Shown here piece by piece: positions 23,116 through 32,296 of a stretch of 64,000 nucleotides of DNA. The DNA comes from Flavobacterium endophyticum. GTDB taxonomy: Bacteria; Bacteroidota; Bacteroidia; Flavobacteriales; Flavobacteriaceae. Position numbers and translations under genes: made by a program. The stretch lies in contig NZ_RBLC01000002.1 of NCBI RefSeq assembly GCF_003634455.1, forward strand, positions 341,012 to 405,011, written 5' to 3'. Under the pieces are notes generated by a model. The model was given only the letters and a program-made list of their open reading frames with translations, was not told the DNA's origin and ran no database searches. Position 1 is the first letter of the stretch; every line of letters starts with the position of its first letter.

Positions 23116-25917
23116 TTGTCTAAAAAAATACTCATACTATTGCTATTTTGCTGTTTTTTAGGATTTTCGCAAGAACTGCCTCCTATCCTAAAATACGGTT
23201 CCAACAGTTATGGAGCCGGCAACCAAAACTGGATGATTACCCAAGACAACAGCCAGTTTGTTTATTTTGCTAACAATGAAGGGCTTTTAGAATTTAACGG
23301 GGCCGACTGGAAGCTCTATCCCTCGCCAAACGAAACCATCATCCGTTCGGCAAAATTCATCAACGACAGGATCTATACGGGCTGTTATATGGAGTTCGGC
23401 TATTGGAAAAGACAAAAGGACGGTCTTTTGAAATATACGTCGCTGAGCAAGCCTATTATTGACAAGATGTTGGACGACGAGCAGATCTGGAACATCATCG
23501 ATTACGATCAATGGGTCATCTTTCAATCGCTGAACCAGATTTTTTTATACGATACCAAGACCTCAAAATTCAAAATCATTACCCCAAAAGGCGCTATCTC
23601 AAGGGCTTTTAAGGCCAACGATGCTATTTATTACCAAACCTATACCGAAGGGCTGTTTGAGATTGAAAACGGCGAAGGCAAGCTGATTTCTAACGATCCT
23701 ATCATCCTAAAGAACAAAATCGTAAATATCTTTTCAAGAAACGGCGGATTGTTGTTGCAGACACAATTCAACGGCTTTTATACCTTCTTCAACAACACGC
23801 CGGTCAAATGGCATACAGAAGCAGACGCGGACTTATCCGCGAGCAGTATCTATAGCAGCCAGATTTTATCTGACGGCAGTTTTGCTCTAGGCAGCGTTTC
23901 TAACGGCATCTTTATCATTTCCAAAGAAGGAAAGATGCTCTATCATATTACCCAAAACAAAGGCTTGAGCAACAACACGGCCTTGTCGATTTTTGAAGAT
24001 TATGATAAAAACCTTTGGATCGGCCTTGATAACGGCATCAACTGCATCAACCTAAATTCTCCCGTACGTTCTTTTTCGGACGATACTGGAATTCTGGGTA
24101 CCGTTTATACATCGATTCTCCATGACGGCAAATTGTTCGTGGGTACTAACCAAGGATTGTTTTATAAAACCTACGAATCGCCTGAAGACTTCAAGTTCAT
24201 AAACGGCACCAAAGGACAGGTCTGGACATTGTATTCGCACAAAGGAACACTGTTCTGCGGCCATGATTCGGGTACGTTTATTGTCAACGGCAATACCGTC
24301 AGTTCTCTTTTTACTATTTCAGGAACCTGGAAATTCGAAACTGTTCCCGGCCGAGAAGATTTGTTATTGCAAGGCAATTATTATGGCGTTTCGGTTTTAG
24401 AAAATAAAAATGGGCAATGGGCTTTCCGTAATAAAATCTCTGGTTTCGACTATTCTTCGAAATACTTTGAGATTACAAAGAACTTAGAAGTCTACGTAAG
24501 CCATGAATACAAAGGCGTTTTCCGCTTTCAGCTGGATTCCGACTTGCGAAAGACAGACAGGTTCATCACGTATAAATATCCGACAAAAGGGAAAAATGCC
24601 GGACTCACAAAATTCAACGGCAGCATCTATTATTCTTATAAATACGGTATCTTTAAGCTAGACCCAAAGACCAAGCAGTTTGAAAAGGATACGACATTAA
24701 GCCGCGTTTTTGAGAAAGACAGCTATACATCGGGAAAGCTGATGGTCGATAACTCAAACAGGCTATGGTTTTTTACCAAAAACTACATCAATTATTTCTC
24801 GTATGGAAAATTAAGCTCGCAGCTGAAGCACAATATCATCCCGATTCCGTCTTCGCTTACCAATTCGATGCTGGGGTATGAAAATATTACGCAGATATCC
24901 AATTCCATCTACTTGATTGGAACAACGGACGGTTATTATACCATCAACATCGACGATCTTAAATTCAACAAGTACAAGATTTCGATGTCGAGCATTTCAG
25001 TCAACAAATCCAATGAGAGCCTTCGCTATGCAGCAATCGCGGGGCATTCTGATTTTAAGTTTGCCGACAACAACATTACTTTTTCGTATACGGTTCCGGA
25101 ATTCAACAAATACATCAATGCGGAATACCAATACCTTCTTGAAAATTATCAAGAAACCTGGAGCGAATGGAGCAACAAGCCTACCGTAAACTTTAAGAAC
25201 CTTCCGCCAGGCGACTATACCTTCAAGGTTCGTGCTAAAATCGGAAACGCGCTTTCAGAAAATACGATTTCCTATACGTTTACGATCCTAAAGCCTTGGT
25301 ACCGAACGACGATGGCAGTTATCATCTACATCATCATTTTCTTGGTGATGGCGTATTTCATCAACAGGGCTTATAAAAATTACTACCACCAGCAAAAAGA
25401 AAAGCTGATTGAAGAAAACAACCGTCTACTTGAAATCAAAGAACTGGAAACAGAACAGGAACTGATGAAAATCAAAAACCAGCAGCTGGAACAAGATTTT
25501 GAAAGCAAGAACCGCGAGCTGGCGGCATCGACCATGAGCCTTATCAAAAAGAACGAGCTCTTGAGCATGATCAAAGAAGATTTGAAGAAAAATTCTGAAG
25601 AAGGAAACAGAAACATCAAGTCGGTCATCACCACCATCAACAAGAATATCAGCGAAGAAGACACGTGGAATATCTTCAAGGACGCTTTTAACAATGCTGA
25701 CAAGGATTTTCTTAAAAAAGTAAAAAATCTGCATCCGTCGTTAACACCTAATGACTTAAGGCTTTGCGCCTATTTGCGATTGAATCTTTCTTCCAAAGAA
25801 ATTGCTCCCCTGCTTAACATTTCTGTACGAAGTGTAGAGATAAAACGATATCGTTTGCGTAAAAAAATGGATTTATCCCACGAAGAAGGCCTTGTCGAGT
25901 ACATACTTTCGATATGA
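23116..25917 (+). CDS. Y_Y_Y-domain sensor with LuxR-type DNA-binding end, likely PUL activator
   Basis: 933 aa membrane-spanning one-component regulator; TTG start with signal peptide MSKKILILLLFCCFLGFSQ. Domains: a periplasmic beta-propeller sensor (about 25-640) with repeats like NLWIGLDNGINCINL; a Y_Y_Y domain (about 655-715, ending NLPPGDYTFKVRAKIGN); a membrane segment near 737-757; a coiled coil (about 765-830); and a C-terminal LuxR-like helix-turn-helix (LTPNDLRLCAYLRLNLSSKEIAPLLNISVRSVEIKRYRLRKK in parts: LSSKEIAPLLNIS and SVEIKRYRLRKK). No kinase or receiver domain, so it is not a hybrid two-component protein. Placed 251 bp before susC on the same strand; inferred to sense glucan fragments. 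Confidence 0.85.
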   Translation: MSKKILILLLFCCFLGFSQELPPILKYGSNSYGAGNQNWMITQDNSQFVYFANNEGLLEFNGADWKLYPSPNETIIRSAKFINDRIYTGCYMEFGYWKRQKDGLLKYTSLSKPIIDKMLDDEQIWNIIDYDQWVIFQSLNQIFLYDTKTSKFKIITPKGAISRAFKANDAIYYQTYTEGLFEIENGEGKLISNDPIILKNKIVNIFSRNGGLLLQTQFNGFYTFFNNTPVKWHTEADADLSASSIYSSQILSDGSFALGSVSNGIFIISKEGKMLYHITQNKGLSNNTALSIFEDYDKNLWIGLDNGINCINLNSPVRSFSDDTGILGTVYTSILHDGKLFVGTNQGLFYKTYESPEDFKFINGTKGQVWTLYSHKGTLFCGHDSGTFIVNGNTVSSLFTISGTWKFETVPGREDLLLQGNYYGVSVLENKNGQWAFRNKISGFDYSSKYFEITKNLEVYVSHEYKGVFRFQLDSDLRKTDRFITYKYPTKGKNAGLTKFNGSIYYSYKYGIFKLDPKTKQFEKDTTLSRVFEKDSYTSGKLMVDNSNRLWFFTKNYINYFSYGKLSSQLKHNIIPIPSSLTNSMLGYENITQISNSIYLIGTTDGYYTINIDDLKFNKYKISMSSISVNKSNESLRYAAIAGHSDFKFADNNITFSYTVPEFNKYINAEYQYLLENYQETWSEWSNKPTVNFKNLPPGDYTFKVRAKIGNALSENTISYTFTILKPWYRTTMAVIIYIIIFLVMAYFINRAYKNYYHQQKEKLIEENNRLLEIKELETEQELMKIKNQQLEQDFESKNRELAASTMSLIKKNELLSMIKEDLKKNSEEGNRNIKSVITTINKNISEEDTWNIFKDAFNNADKDFLKKVKNLHPSLTPNDLRLCAYLRLNLSSKEIAPLLNISVRSVEIKRYRLRKKMDLSHEEGLVEYILSI

Positions 25918-26168
25918 CAAACCACAACATTAAGCAAATCTACCTATACAACACCACAACAACAACGTTGTAATTGGATTTCTTAAGCTTACTTAGAGAG
26001 TGTTAGCAAAACTTTAAAAATCTCTTAAATTACTGTTAATGCTCGCTTTTTTTATGAATAATAAAATTTAAGCCAATTTTTTTTGAATTGTATATTTTTT
26101 GTTGTGGTTGTATTTCTCATATTCTCAAACAAGACTTCTAATTTTAGATATCACAAAAAACAAATTAT
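25918..26168 (+). promoter_or_regulatory. Leader of the laminarin locus
   Basis: 251-bp AT-rich space between the sensor-regulator and susC. It should carry the inducible promoter, but no clean TAnnTTTG was found (TATATTTTTTG near 26090 is the nearest), which fits an activator-dependent promoter. No ORF or strong hairpin seen. Confidence 0.4.
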
Positions 26169-29100
26169 ATGAAGTCAAACTTTTTCCTCATTGCTTTCAT
26201 CCTGATTTCTTCTTTCTGCTATGCGCAGGAATATGAAATTGGCGGTAAAGTAACTGAAGCTCAAACAGGCCTGCCATTGCCTGGAGCGACTGTTTCCGTA
26301 AAAAACGGAACATTACAAACAATAGCAGATCTAGATGGAAATTTTAAGATCTCAGGCGTTCCATCGGGTGCTACTTTAGTATTTAGTTACGTTGGATTCT
26401 CTAATTATGAATTTAAGGTAACTAAGAACGAAACCATCTCTATAGGATTGAGTCCTGATGCCGAATCGCTAGAAGAAGTTGTAGTGATCGGATACGGAAG
26501 CCAAACCAAAAGAGAAGTAACCGGAGCCGTAGGGATCGTAAGCAGCAAGAATCTAGAACAGCTGCGTCCTATAAAAATCGAGCAGGCGCTGCAAGGAACC
26601 GTTTCTGGAGTCAATGTAACGACTCAGTCTGGTAGACCAGGCGGTAATCTTGACGTAAGAATCAGAGGTATCGCTACCAACGGTGAAAACAGGCCTACCT
26701 TTATAGTAGACGGCAATATCATAAAAGATATAGGATTGCTGAATCCGAATGATATCGAAAGCCTTACCGTATTAAAAGATGCGCAAGCGGCTATCTACGG
26801 AACCATTGGTGCCAACGGTGTGATCTTGATTACGACAAAAACAGGAAAGAAAAACTCAAAAACAAGAATTTCCTATAATACATATATTGGTTCGCAAGAA
26901 ACAAGCAGAAAGCTACCGTTGCTAAATGCTACGGAATATGCGCTGTTATTGAACGAAAGCTATGCTAATGCAGGAAATGCGCTTCCGTTCCCAAATGTAG
27001 CCGGACTAGGCAAAGGAACCGACTGGCAGGACGAGGTTTTCGATACCGGCGTGCCGATCGTAAGCCATGACCTTTCTGCAAGCGGCGGTTCGGATAAAGT
27101 GACCTATACCATCAGCGGATCACATTTAGACCAAGGCGGTATCATTGGCGGCTATAAATCAAATTTCTTGAGAAATACGGCACGTTTGAACTTAAATGCT
27201 GACTTGACAGAGAAATTAAGAGCCAAAGCAAACGTGATGTATTTATACACAAGCTCAAGGACTTTTAACGAAAATGCTTTAGGATCGGTATTGTTTAATG
27301 CCATCAATACGCCTTCTATATTCAAACCTTATGACCAAAACGGAAACTATACCGTTTTGCCAAGCGGTGATGTGAATACTCCAGGTAGCAACATCGGTTT
27401 TGAAATCATCAACCCGCTAGAGCAGATTGCCAACACCTTCAACACCTATAACCTTAAGCGATTAAGCGGTTCCTTTGCGTTAGAATATGACGTCATCAAA
27501 GACTTGACAGTAACCGGACGTATTGGTTTTGAAACCTCTAACAGCGAAGGAAAAACGTTTAACAAGCTGGTTTATTACGGCGAAGGAAAAGTATTCAACA
27601 ATCCGAGAAGCAGCGTAGACCAAAACGCCATCAACGACAACAGCTACACGTTCGACTTGTTTGCGACCTATAAAAAAACGCTGGCAGAAGACCACAACTT
27701 TGCAGTAACAGCAGGTACGACCGTATTCAAAGAATATGGCAACGGACTGAATGCAACTGGTTTTGACGTTCCGAACAACTCATGGGAATTTGCCGACATT
27801 TCATTAACTACAGGATATGTAGACCGAAAAGCAGCAGGATCCTACGCCTATGATGAAAGAAGATTGTCACATTTCGGAAGATTGCAGTACGATTATAAAG
27901 GAAGATACCTGTTGTCTGCCATGATCAGACGCGATATGTCAACTAAATTCGGACCTTCCAACCGCGTGGCCTACTTCCCTTCTTTCACAGCAGGATGGGT
28001 GATATCAGACGAAAGTTTCTTTGGAGAATCTAAATTCATCAATTTCCTAAAATTAAGAGGAAGCTACGGAAGCCTTGGAAACGACCAAATTAAATCAAAT
28101 GCCTATATCTCCTTGCTAGGAGGTGAAGCTACCTATATCTTTAACGGACAGCTTGTCAATGGAAATGCAATCGGATTATTAGCCAACCCAGATGTAAAAT
28201 GGGAAGAAGCTAAAAAGTTCGACGTAGGTTTGGATTTCAGACTGTTTAACGACAAAGTCGAAATCGCTACCGATTATTTTATCGATACCCGAAAAGATCT
28301 TTTGATCGTAGACGTTCCGATCAGTGCCATCACTGGAATTGCGGCTCCTGGAGGCTCTTCGCCAGTCGTTAATGCAGGAAGCGTTAGAAACAAAGGATTT
28401 GAATTTGCCATCAACTATAAAGAACAACTGTCTGACAATTTTTCTTTCAACGTAAACTATAATGTTACGACATTGAAAAACGAAGTGATCGAAGTCAATA
28501 ACGGTACCGGATTTATCGAAGGCGGTTTATTCGGAACAAGCACGATTACTTCTAGAATGCAGGTCGGACATGAAATGGGCTATTTCTTCGGATACAAAAC
28601 CAACGGAATTTTCCAAAACCAAGCCGAAGTCGATGCACATCCTTCGCAATCCGCTTTAGGTGCTGAAGCAAAACCAGGCGACCTGCGCTTTGTTGATGTC
28701 AACGGAGACAACAAAATCGATACTAGCGACAGAACTGACATTGGAAGTCCTATTCCAGATGTAACCATGGGATTGAACATCAACCTAAACTACAAAGGAT
28801 TTGATTTCACAGCCTATGCCTTCGCTTCTATCGGAAACGACATGGTAAGAGCCTATGAAAGAACTCAAAACGACGTTAACAGATCCAACTACATGTTAGG
28901 CAGATGGACAGGCGAAGGTACTTCCAACAGCGTTCCTAGAGTTACGACAGCAGCTACGGCCAACAACATATTCTCAGATTATTTCGTAGAAGATGCTTCG
29001 TACCTAAGAATACAAAACGTACAATTAGGCTATACGCTAAACCCTTCTTTCACAGAAAAAGCAGGAATCACCAAAGTGAGAATCTACACAGGAGTAAACA

Positions 29101-29234
29101 ATCTTTACACTTTCACAAAATATAAAGGCTATGACCCAGGAGCATCCAATGGAAATCCTATTGGCGGCGGTGTGGATAACGGATTCTATCCGATTCCGAG
29201 AACCTATATGTTTGGCGTAAATGTTAATTTTTAA
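26169..29234 (+). CDS. SusC-like TonB-dependent outer-membrane transporter
   Basis: 1021 aa outer-membrane importer of oligosaccharides. Seen: signal peptide MKSNFFLIAFILISSFCYAQ; a carboxypeptidase-D regulatory-like domain (about 25-100; GGKVTEAQTGLPLPGATVSVK); TonB-box-like EEVVVIGYGSQ near 102; plug with LQGTVSGVNV and IRGIAT; then a 22-strand barrel; C-terminus ends YMFGVNVNF with the terminal aromatic. It pairs with the SusD gene 12 bp downstream, in the standard SusCD pedal-bin arrangement. Context with two GH16 genes and GH3 points to beta-1,3-glucan (laminarin) fragments as cargo. Confidence 0.95.
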   Translation: MKSNFFLIAFILISSFCYAQEYEIGGKVTEAQTGLPLPGATVSVKNGTLQTIADLDGNFKISGVPSGATLVFSYVGFSNYEFKVTKNETISIGLSPDAESLEEVVVIGYGSQTKREVTGAVGIVSSKNLEQLRPIKIEQALQGTVSGVNVTTQSGRPGGNLDVRIRGIATNGENRPTFIVDGNIIKDIGLLNPNDIESLTVLKDAQAAIYGTIGANGVILITTKTGKKNSKTRISYNTYIGSQETSRKLPLLNATEYALLLNESYANAGNALPFPNVAGLGKGTDWQDEVFDTGVPIVSHDLSASGGSDKVTYTISGSHLDQGGIIGGYKSNFLRNTARLNLNADLTEKLRAKANVMYLYTSSRTFNENALGSVLFNAINTPSIFKPYDQNGNYTVLPSGDVNTPGSNIGFEIINPLEQIANTFNTYNLKRLSGSFALEYDVIKDLTVTGRIGFETSNSEGKTFNKLVYYGEGKVFNNPRSSVDQNAINDNSYTFDLFATYKKTLAEDHNFAVTAGTTVFKEYGNGLNATGFDVPNNSWEFADISLTTGYVDRKAAGSYAYDERRLSHFGRLQYDYKGRYLLSAMIRRDMSTKFGPSNRVAYFPSFTAGWVISDESFFGESKFINFLKLRGSYGSLGNDQIKSNAYISLLGGEATYIFNGQLVNGNAIGLLANPDVKWEEAKKFDVGLDFRLFNDKVEIATDYFIDTRKDLLIVDVPISAITGIAAPGGSSPVVNAGSVRNKGFEFAINYKEQLSDNFSFNVNYNVTTLKNEVIEVNNGTGFIEGGLFGTSTITSRMQVGHEMGYFFGYKTNGIFQNQAEVDAHPSQSALGAEAKPGDLRFVDVNGDNKIDTSDRTDIGSPIPDVTMGLNINLNYKGFDFTAYAFASIGNDMVRAYERTQNDVNRSNYMLGRWTGEGTSNSVPRVTTAATANNIFSDYFVEDASYLRIQNVQLGYTLNPSFTEKAGITKVRIYTGVNNLYTFTKYKGYDPGASNGNPIGGGVDNGFYPIPRTYMFGVNVNF

Positions 29235-29246
29235 TTCAAGACAAAA

Positions 29247-30722
29247 ATGAAAAAGAATATAATCACAGCCTTCATGGCACTGACGCTCTTGACAACCGTT
29301 TCCTGCGGAGACGATTTCATCGATAGGGAAGTTCCTTATTCGATCGGAGCAGACAATTACTTTAACAACGAACAAGAGTACTATAATGCCTTGGTCGCTG
29401 CCTATGATATCCTGCAATCTACCTATGTCAACGTATTGTTAGGCGAAATCGCTTCAGACAATACGCTTTCGGGCGGAGAAAGCGCCAACGACGTTATCGG
29501 ATTCCAGCAAGTAGACGAAATGATCCACACTCCGGTAAACGCCAACGTAAAAAACGTTTGGGACTGGATGTTTGCCGGAGTCAACAGAGCCAGCTACATC
29601 ATGGAGTTCAAAGACAAGACCAATTTCGCTAACAAACCACAAATCATTGCCGAAGCGCGTTTCTTGAGAGCCTATTTCCAGTTTGAATTAGTAAAATGGT
29701 TCGGCGGTATTCCGATGAAACAAGATGCCCGATTCAAATTAGGCGACGAAAAAACGATTCCTAGATCTTCTAAAGCAGAAGTATACGCATCTATCGAAAA
29801 TGATTTGATCTTAGCTATTGCCGACTTAAGTCCTAACGCTCCACAAGTAGGACGCGTTACCAAAGGCGCAGCGCAAGCATTGCTTGGAAAAGTATACCTA
29901 TACCAAGACAAATTTGACTTGGCGGCACAGACCTTAGAAAACCTGATTACCGTAACGGGAGGCTATTCATTAGTTACAAATTACGACACTCTTTTTGAAG
30001 TTGCTGAAGAAAACGGCGTAGAATCAGTACTTGAAGTACAATACACCGATATCGAAGGTGCTGGATTCGGATGTCTTCAATGCAGCGAAGGAAACGTTGC
30101 CGTAGGATTCAACGGACCTAGAAACTATTCTGGACCAAGATTTTCTTCAGGATACAGCTTTAACGTTCCGACTCAAGAAGCAGTAGACATCTACGAAGCA
30201 GGCGATCTTAGAAAAGATGTTGCCATCCTAGATATCGCGGCTTGGGCTACAGCAACTGGCGCTACCTATGGCGTAGGCTACAAGCATACTGGCTTTTTCA
30301 ACAAAAAATACATTCCAAGAACAAGAAGCGCGAACGCAGCAGGTGACTTGAACTTGACGAACCCAAATAACTACAGGGCGATCCGTTATGCAGACGTATT
30401 ATTGATGGCTGCCGAAGCCTTCAACAGAGGCGGTATCGATGACACCAAAGCAAGATTCTACCTAAACCAAGTAAGAAGACGCGCTTTTGGAGATACCAAC
30501 CACGACATCAATGGAACTGGAGCTACGCTTACCTCTTTGATCTGGGAAGAAAGAAGAAGAGAACTTCTAGGAGAAGGACACCGTTTCTTTGACTTGGTAC
30601 GAACTGGAAGAGCAGCTATTGAAATCGACGGCTTTACTGCTGATAAAAACGAACTATTCCCTATTCCGATTGAAGAAATTCAGTTTTCAGCTGGAAATTG
30701 GCAACAAAACCCTGGATATTAA
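29247..30722 (+). CDS. SusD-like (RagB) glycan-binding lipoprotein
   Basis: 491 aa surface lipoprotein that caps the SusC transporter and binds glycan. Seen: lipoprotein signal MKKNIITAFMALTLLTTVSCGDD; TPR-type helices (FNNEQEYYNALVAAYDIL), the SusD wording AEARFLRAYFQFELVKWFGGIP near 133-152, YAS IENDL near 178, and the C-terminal NYRAIRYADVLLMAAEAFNRGG (about 372-393) with WEERRRELLGEGHRFFDLVRTG near 432-453 (key parts named). Length normal. It begins 12 bp after SusC and is followed 12 bp later by the third locus gene. Confidence 0.96.
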   Translation: MKKNIITAFMALTLLTTVSCGDDFIDREVPYSIGADNYFNNEQEYYNALVAAYDILQSTYVNVLLGEIASDNTLSGGESANDVIGFQQVDEMIHTPVNANVKNVWDWMFAGVNRASYIMEFKDKTNFANKPQIIAEARFLRAYFQFELVKWFGGIPMKQDARFKLGDEKTIPRSSKAEVYASIENDLILAIADLSPNAPQVGRVTKGAAQALLGKVYLYQDKFDLAAQTLENLITVTGGYSLVTNYDTLFEVAEENGVESVLEVQYTDIEGAGFGCLQCSEGNVAVGFNGPRNYSGPRFSSGYSFNVPTQEAVDIYEAGDLRKDVAILDIAAWATATGATYGVGYKHTGFFNKKYIPRTRSANAAGDLNLTNPNNYRAIRYADVLLMAAEAFNRGGIDDTKARFYLNQVRRRAFGDTNHDINGTGATLTSLIWEERRRELLGEGHRFFDLVRTGRAAIEIDGFTADKNELFPIPIEEIQFSAGNWQQNPGY

Positions 30723-30734
30723 AATTTAAGATAT

Positions 30735-32291
30735 ATGAAAAAAATACAATCAATAATCAGCTTATTCCTGCTGGCTTTCCTCATAGGATGTTCCAGCGAC
30801 GATACAAGCCTTGATTCGGTTACGAATGCCCCTGCTCCTTCCAACCTGTCTGCATTGTTTACCATCACGCAAGACAACTCTGGTCGGGTAACAATAGCCC
30901 CTAGAGGCGAAGGCCTAGTAAAATACGACGTCTATTTTGGCGATGCTACGGCAGAACCTGCAGAAGTAGCCGTTGGAAGAACCGTAGAGCACATCTACGC
31001 CGAAGGCCAATACGATGTAAAAATTGTAGCCACCGCAATCAACGGATTGACTAGCGAAGTCGTGCTTCCGCTGACTGTTGCTTTCAGGGCTCCAGAAAAC
31101 TTGGCTGTAACAATCAGTCCTGTTGTTGGAGATTCTTTCTCTATCAACGTGACCGCTTCGGCAGACTTCGAAACATTCTTTGAAGTGACGTTTGGAGAAG
31201 ATCCGGCGCAAGAACCGATACCATTTATGCAAGGTGGCACTCCTGTCGCGCATACCTACGCCAACACTGGAACGTATGTCGTAACAGTTGTAGCGTATAG
31301 CGGAGGTGCGGCAACGACCACCTATACTCAAAACGTCGTAATCTCTAACCCAATCTTGATGCCGCTGACTTTCGAAAATGCAGCATTAAACTATTCGTTT
31401 TCCGATTTCGGAAATGTAAGCACAAGTAAGGTTAATAATCCTGATATTTCTGGAATCAACCTAAGTTCAAAAGTAGGAAGATTGGTAAAAAACAACGGAG
31501 CCGAAACTTGGGGCGGAACCATCATGGTTCTTGACAGTCCGATTGACTTTTCGACCTTAAACAAAATCAGAATCAAGGTATGGTCGCCGCAAATCGGAGC
31601 TGTCGTAAAGCTGAAACTTGAAAACCTTACCGATGCCGGAATAAATGCCGAAGTAGACCAGACAACAACGGTCGCTAATGCATGGCAATACCTTACGTAT
31701 GATTTCTCAGGAGCCAACTTATCACAATCCTATTCAAAAGTCGTTCTTTTCTTCGACTTCGGAAATCCAGGAAACGGTGCTACGTACTATTTCGACGATA
31801 TCTACCTGACCAATGGCGACGAGCCTAAAACCTTGCCGCTGACATTCGAATCCACAACCATCAATTACGGCTTTGGTGACTTTGGAGGCGCATTTGCTTC
31901 AAAAATAGCCAATCCTGATGCAACAGGAATCAATACGACAGCCAATGTAGCCAGAGTCGTAAAGAACGCCGGTTCAGAAGTTTGGGCAGGAACTGCTATC
32001 ACGCTTACCGAACCGATCGACTTCTCTGTGTATCATAAGATCAAAATCAAAGTATGGTCGCCGCAAGCCGGAATACCAGTACTTCTAAAACTAGAAAATT
32101 CAGCCAATACAGGTATCAACAGAGAAATCTCGGTAACCACTACCGTTGCTAACGGATGGGAAGAACTGACTTATGACTTTACAGGAATAAACAACAACAA
32201 TGCGTATCAGAACGTAGTCCTCTTCTTTGATTTCGGAACCAACGGAACCGGAGCAAGCTACTATTTCGATGACGTCAAACTTTCAAATTAA
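30735..32291 (+). CDS. Surface glycan-binding lipoprotein with PKD and duplicated CBM-like domains
   Basis: 518 aa. Seen: lipoprotein signal MKKIQSIISLFLLAFLIGCSSDD; two PKD-like beta domains (about 35-125 and 125-210); then two tandem copies of one beta-sandwich (about 212-362 and 370-518) sharing LTFE, a YSF/YGFGDFG segment, KVWSPQ, LKLEN, TTTVANAW/GW, LTYDF and VVLFFDFG...YYFDD. The duplicated unit resembles carbohydrate-binding modules with an aromatic face. No catalytic motif is seen. In laminarin loci this position is taken by glycan-binding proteins that hold the polymer for the GH16 enzymes; that function is inferred. Confidence 0.8.
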   Translation: MKKIQSIISLFLLAFLIGCSSDDTSLDSVTNAPAPSNLSALFTITQDNSGRVTIAPRGEGLVKYDVYFGDATAEPAEVAVGRTVEHIYAEGQYDVKIVATAINGLTSEVVLPLTVAFRAPENLAVTISPVVGDSFSINVTASADFETFFEVTFGEDPAQEPIPFMQGGTPVAHTYANTGTYVVTVVAYSGGAATTTYTQNVVISNPILMPLTFENAALNYSFSDFGNVSTSKVNNPDISGINLSSKVGRLVKNNGAETWGGTIMVLDSPIDFSTLNKIRIKVWSPQIGAVVKLKLENLTDAGINAEVDQTTTVANAWQYLTYDFSGANLSQSYSKVVLFFDFGNPGNGATYYFDDIYLTNGDEPKTLPLTFESTTINYGFGDFGGAFASKIANPDATGINTTANVARVVKNAGSEVWAGTAITLTEPIDFSVYHKIKIKVWSPQAGIPVLLKLENSANTGINREISVTTTVANGWEELTYDFTGINNNNAYQNVVLFFDFGTNGTGASYYFDDVKLSN

Positions 32292-32296
32292 AAGTG

